Of a stretch of 64,000 bases of DNA, positions 59,517 to 64,000 are shown piece by piece; the stretch's first letter is position 1, and every line of letters begins with the position of its first letter. Both the position numbers and the translations under genes were made by a program. This DNA comes from Scenedesmus sp. ARA3 (taxonomy: Eukaryota > Chlorophyta > Chlorophyceae > Sphaeropleales > Scenedesmaceae): NCBI GenBank assembly GCA_004335835.1, contig RWJK01001463.1, forward strand, positions 1 to 64,000, written 5' to 3'. Below the pieces are notes generated by a model. The model was given only the letters and a program-made list of their open reading frames with translations, searched no databases and was not told where the DNA came from.

Positions 59517-60025
59517 TCTGTGCATATCACCTGCAGCATTGCAACAGCTGCCCTTGCTGGCTGGGCGCAGCAAAGCATACGCAAACAGACACGCGGCCAG
59601 TTGCATCGTTCAAGCAGCGCAAGTGATGTCCCATGCGCATTCTGAATCCCAACTGCCAGCCGTTGTAAGCCACCACCCTTGCTGGCTCAGCGCAGCGAAA
59701 CACACACAAACAACCAAGCCACCAGTTTCCTCAGTCAAGCAGCGCAAGTGAGTCCTATGCGCATTCTGAATCCCAACTGCCAGACGTTGTAAGCCACCAC
59801 CCTTGCTGGCTCAGCGCAGCGAAACACACACAAACAACCAAGCCACCAGTTTCCTCAGTCAAGCAGCGCAAGTGAGTCCTATGCGCATTCTGAATCCCAA
59901 CTGCCAGCCGTTGTAAGCCACCACCCTTGCTGGCTCAGCGCAGCGAAGCACACGATAACAGACACGCCACCAGTTGCACCGTTCAAGCAGCGCAAGTGAG
60001 TTCTATGCACATTCTATATCCCAAC
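59517..60025 (+). repeat. 124-bp tandem repeat array, about four copies
   Basis: The mark TCTGAATCCCAACTGCCAG starts at 59641, 59765 and 59889, and a variant at 60013, a period of exactly 124 bp. Each unit contains TTGCTGGCTCAGCGCAGCGA and CAAGCAGCGCAAGTGA; in the middle units the latter reads as a donor, AAGTGAGT. The two central units are almost identical. Confidence 0.93.
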
Positions 60026-61354
60026 TGCCAGCTGTCGTAACCAACACACAAGCATGCGTGCAAGCTGCAAGTGACACATCACACTCCCGCCACTGGATCA
60101 AGCAGTAAGCACCAGCTGTATCACCCAAGGTGAACAATGACACATGTCACCCTAGAGTGCCAGCCCAATCACTACAGTGCCGGCCCATCCAAGGCTGCAA
60201 CCTTAGCTAACATGCCATGAGACAGCCCACCACAGTCTCACCCAGAATCTTAGCAGAGCAGAGCAGCAGAGAAGCTGGAATCACACCATGACATATTCAT
60301 ACAGCAGAAACCTCACCGAAGCTGCGTCCGCAGCACACCACCGGGGCAAACCACGCTCAATCCCGCCAAGCTGGCCTAAAGCAACACGTATGCGCTGCGG
60401 ATTCTGCCCATACGGCCTGACGCTTGGATGGTGCAAGCACCATCACAACGCGAGCGCCAGGACTCATGGAGCGCAGTTGCAACACTTGTGATCAGCAAGC
60501 ACACCAGCACAAAGAGAAGAGAAGCCTTACCCAAACAGTAAACTCCAATTTGATGGTGTCGTATTGCAGAGACAGGCAGGCAGAGACAGCAGAGACAGAC
60601 TCAAATGCCCGCCAGGTGTGCGCCTATACTGGCGGCCCACCAGCCTGCAGCAGTGCTGCCAGCAGACCTCAGAGCTCAGAGCTCAGCCTTGACCAGCGCA
60701 GACCTCAGCCTCAGACCTCAGCGCTGCCCCATGCTCATAGGCCTCAGCAGACCCCACAGACCTCAGAGATCAGCCAGCGCGACGCTGCCCCATGCTCACA
60801 GCGTGCACAGCCACAAATGGTTCAGGCACACGGCATGCACAGCACATCGGCAAACAACCCAGGTTCTTGTAAAGAAACTGCGAGGGCTGCGACACCCCAC
60901 CAGTAGCATTTACCCCAATGGCCCACAAGCAACACCATCTCCCACTGTCATCGAACACAGAACTGTGAAGCATATGCTCTGGGAAGGAAGCTATCATGAA
61001 GAGCTGTGACACCCTGCCAGTGTGTTCTCCTCCACTGCCCACAGTCACCATCATTCCCCCGCTGTATTAAAACCATAACTGTGACGCATGTGCTGTAAAT
61101 CACCCACGCCTTGACAGCAAACTCAAGCAGCCGCCTGTACTGTTGTCATACAACAGAACATGGAAAGCCGCCTGCAGGCAAACTCGCAGCAACCCGCCAC
61201 CCAGCAGCTGCGCTGTGAGTCCTCATACTCATACTGAACAGGCACTCTTCACCTAGCAGTTGTACTGCGGCCAGGCGTCAACGCTGCCCCAGCATCTTCC
61301 TTCAAGTCAAGCGCTACTGCTGCTGCTGCTGCTCTGCACCAGCTGTCTTAAGAA

Positions 61355-61505
61355 TCAGTCTAATGATTTGCTATCCGCAGCAGCAGCTTCAGCATCTGGC
61401 TCACCAGCAGCTGCAGCCGCAGCAAGGATATCCAACCTTGCCCTCTTTGCTGCACCACCGCGCTGCTGCTGCTGCTGTCGCTCACCAGCGCCAGCAGCAG
61501 CAGTT

Positions 61506-61547
<42 letters not shown>

Positions 61548-61784
61548 CGCATGACAGCAGCAGCAGCAGCTGCTGCTGCTTGCACCTCTGGCACTGCAGC
61601 CCTCTGCATTGCTGCTGCGGCGTCGCTGCCGTTGTGCTGAGGCGCTGCTGCTGGCTTGACGGCGTTGTTGTTGGGGCCCTTGCTGTGCCTGGCCATCTGG
61701 CGGTGCTTGCGGCGGCTGTTGCTGTCTGCTGCTGCAGTGACGCCAGCCACACCCTCCTGATCACGTGACAGATCGTCACCAGGT

Positions 61785-61827
<43 letters not shown>

Positions 61828-62703
61828 ACCGCCCAGGTTCTGCTGCAGCAGCTGCAGGATGCCACATTTGCCTGACCGCAGCAACAGACTCCAGCACTTG
61901 GTGTGCGCGGGTTGGCACCTGCGTCGCTGCTGTCTCTGCAGGGTCTAGCACAGCATGATGGCCAGGGTTCAGGCTGCCAGGCAGAATCTCGGCCTGGCGG
62001 CTGTTGTCTGCGAGCCGGCGCAGTGCCGCTGCAGCAGCTGCTGCTGCATAGCTGATGGCAGGGACAGGTGGCGCACCAGCAGGCTGCGCAAAAGCAGCAG
62101 CAGCGGCAGTGTTTGTTGCTGCTGGTGCAGCATTGGCATCAGCAGCAGCTGCTGCTTGCATTGCGGGTCTAGCAGCAGCAGCAGCAGCAGCTCTCTCCAA
62201 AGCCTGCATCTGGTTGCTGCGTGCTGCAGGAACAGCAGCAGCATTGCCTGCAGCTGCAGCTGCTTCAGGTGCTGCTGGGTGTGCTGCCGCTCCCACCACT
62301 GCCGCGGCTGCAACCGCTGGGTGCGCTTCGGGTGCTGCTGCCCCTGCTGCTGCTGCGGCTGCAACCGCTGGGTTCGCTTCGGGTGCTGCTGCCCCTGCTG
62401 CTGCTGCGGCCGCAATTGCTGGGTGCGCTTCGGGTGCTGCTGCCCCTGCTGCTGCTCCTGCTTCCGCCGCTGCTGCGGCCCTTGCAACTGCTGCTGCTGC
62501 TGCCAGTGCTGGCGGGCCGCGCATCAAGGCCGCCTGCCGCAGAGAGCACATGTGCAGTACCTCCCCCATCTGCGCCAAGCGCTGCTCCCAACGGAGCACC
62601 TGGCGCAGCTGTGCGTCACGCTCAGCAGCAGCACCCGCTGCTGCTGCTGCTGCTGCCACGTCCTGCAGGGGGCCGCCTGCCGCTGCTGCATCAGCAAGGC
62701 CCT

Positions 62704-62750
<47 letters not shown>

Positions 62751-63409
62751 CCAGCTGCAGGTTCAGCTGCATCATCATCGTCTGCCCCCTCTGCGGCAGC
62801 TGCTGCTGCTCTCAGGGTGCCACCCTCACCACTCGTGACCGCCTCCCGAGCATCTGCCGGCAGCACTGTGGCGTCCGGCGCCGCCCTATATGCTGCTGCT
62901 GCTGTGTCTGCTGAAGCATCGCTGTCAGCTCCATCGGCTGCTGCTGCAGCGCGTCGCCTGCCCTGCCTCGCGTGCCTGCCCTGCCCAGCCAGCCTGGCCT
63001 GCCTGTCCTGCAGCACGTGCAGCCGCATGGCGCGCAGCGCGCCAGCTGCCCTGCAGCTGCGGCTGTCTCCCACAAACTCGACCAGCAGCTGGTACTTGTT
63101 GCACTGCTGGCAGAACCTGCGTGTGTGCAGCAGCAAGGCATGCGCAGCGCGTGCGCGTGTGAGCGTAGTGCGCGTCAGCATTGTCTTGAACATGCGTGTG
63201 ACACATGCGTGCGTTGCCTGCAGCTTTTCTAGATGTACCACAGCGCGCAGGGCTCTGCACATTGGGTAGCAGCGGTGGTATCCACCAGATCGATGCAAGG
63301 GGTAGGATGAATCTGAAGTGATGTGAGCGTGGCTGTTTGCATGAGATGTTGAGGCTGGGTGATAGGCAGCAGCAGTGACATCCTGGGTGGTTGCTGTGCG
63401 CACCTGCAT
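61355..63409 (-). CDS. Ala-rich protein with a degenerate SBP-box-type zinc finger
   Basis: One long minus-strand frame (684 codons) contains RRFCQQCNKYQLLVEF and DSRSCRAAG at about residues 97-125. These match the second zinc-binding half of the plant/green-algal SBP domain (consensus RFCQQCxRFHxLxEF, then KRSCR). Upstream, GGYHRCYPMCRALRAVVHL resembles the end of the first half. Both halves deviate: the His of CxxCxxxH is Gln, the His after the first-half Cys is Leu, and no clear CxxxxC start is visible. About 30 extra residues separate the halves, with no matching-phase GT donor to remove them. A basic RQGRRR follows, as in the SBP nuclear signal. The remaining ~520 residues are Ala-rich with three near-identical repeats around PEAHPAVAAAAAAGAAA. 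Probably a nuclear transcription factor or a decaying relative; start, end and splicing are uncertain. Confidence 0.55.
62280..62450 (-). repeat. ~54-bp coding repeats in the Ala-rich protein
   Basis: Tandem units containing GCTGGGTGCGCTTCGGGTGC and a CTGCTGCTGCGGC block recur three to four times and encode PEA(H/N)PAVAAAAAAGAAA on the minus strand. They keep the frame, so this is an expanded coding repeat. Confidence 0.85.
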
Positions 63410-64000
63410 GGGTGCCCTGCCAAGAGCACCACTGGAGCTCTGATGTCGGCCATGTGCTCGTTTGGCTGATGTCGTGTGTGTGCGCAGTTAAAGTTAGGCC
63501 ACCTGCAGCAGTGGAAGTACGTGCATGTGAGTCATGTGAGTGCTGCAGCAGCAGCACCAGCTCTTGCCTGCCACGTGAGGACATTTTCTTGTCAAGGTTA
63601 CAACCGTGTCCTGCCACATGGTTCATGTGGTGCGTGTCAAGCACGTGGGGACGACATGCCGGACTGTGCAGTGTGCAGTACTGGTCAGTAGTGACTAGTG
63701 TGTCGTTCGTGAGGTGGCACTACCAGAGCTGCTAGCGCAGGTGCAAACAATGGCGTGCGAGACAGACTCTGAACAAATCAAGATGTGTTCCTTGAACAAA
63801 TTTTTGTTGCTGAGAGGTATACACGGCCATACTAGAGGGAACCCGGCGTGCATGAAATCACGCTGCTATGCACGTCTTCCGGCTGTTGTCTACTTCAGCT
63901 TGCTCTGTCAGCTGTTATATTGTTCAAAGGATCAACTGGAAGGTGCCAGCGACAGCACGGACGCAGTGTCCGGCGATGCCAGGAGCCTTATCGCAGGGCC
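63410..64000. other. Right-end region, no gene resolved
   Basis: Upstream of the SBP-like frame. It could contain its 5' exons, including the missing first cysteine pair, but I found no sequence that supplies them. The window ends here. Confidence 0.4.

Larger units (their letters stand above)
54992..61354. other. Repeat-rich interval, gene content unresolved
   Basis: Apart from the ABCC 3' UTR at the left end, no gene can be built with confidence. Minus-strand pieces with membrane-protein character occur near 58.0-59.2 kb. TGGTACCCACAAAACGTTG is duplicated at about 57834 and 57910, and a GTAGCCACCAACCGT segment at about 57296 and 57535. Because genes here have tiny exons, one may be hidden. 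Tandem arrays at 58150-58320 and 59517-60025 are listed separately. Confidence 0.5.

Noticed and set aside
62055..63269. Long plus-strand Ala-rich frame opposite the SBP-like gene
   Set aside because: CAG/GCN-rich DNA gives long Ala/Ser/Cys frames on both strands. Only the minus strand carries a recognisable domain.

Overview
The window looks like nuclear DNA of a chlorophyte green alga. The evidence is dense GT-AG introns, Ala/Gln-rich CAG/CTG-biased coding, TGTAA-type polyadenylation motifs, and plant/green-lineage gene families (MYB, SBP-box, OSCA/CSC1, a plant-like ABCC). A scenedesmacean-type chlorophycean is my guess only. I see no bacterial operons, CRISPR arrays, transposase or reverse transcriptase.

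Layout: (1) 1-1366 has no gene I can support but holds a nested hairpin at 406-515. (2) 1367-5724 (+) is a three-exon MYB transcription factor with a 2.7-kb repeat-filled intron. (3) 5725-10757 is gene-poor, with two exon-like fragments near 9.3-10.0 kb. (4) 10758-13317 (+) is a two-exon family-92-type glycosyltransferase. (5) 14711-29526 (-) is a 28-exon OSCA/CSC1-like mechano/osmo-sensitive channel, converging on the glycosyltransferase. (6) 29527-30988 is a shared upstream region. (7) 30989-54991 (+) is a 27-exon ABCC (MRP) transporter with a long Ala/Ser/Gln-rich tail. (8) 54992-61354 is repeat-rich, with hints of an unresolved minus-strand membrane-protein gene. (9) 61355-63409 (-) is an Ala-rich protein with a degenerate SBP-type zinc finger.

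I rebuilt the channel and ABCC genes exon by exon. All splice phases match, and the totals are 3384 and 6222 nt, both divisible by three (1127 and 2073 aa; the 5' edge of ABCC exon 3 is less certain).

The outstanding feature is in the introns of these two genes. Most are built of tandem copies of the adjacent exon edge together with its splice site, which I call exon echoes. Acceptor-side echoes lie upstream of the intact exon and donor-side echoes lie downstream. Periods are mostly about 100-135 bp, with up to ten echoes per exon. At ABCC exon 26, five 118-bp echoes each carry a 33-nt potential mini-exon that would keep the frame. This suggests intron growth by splice-junction-spanning tandem duplication, and I rank it as the main candidate for undescribed biology here.
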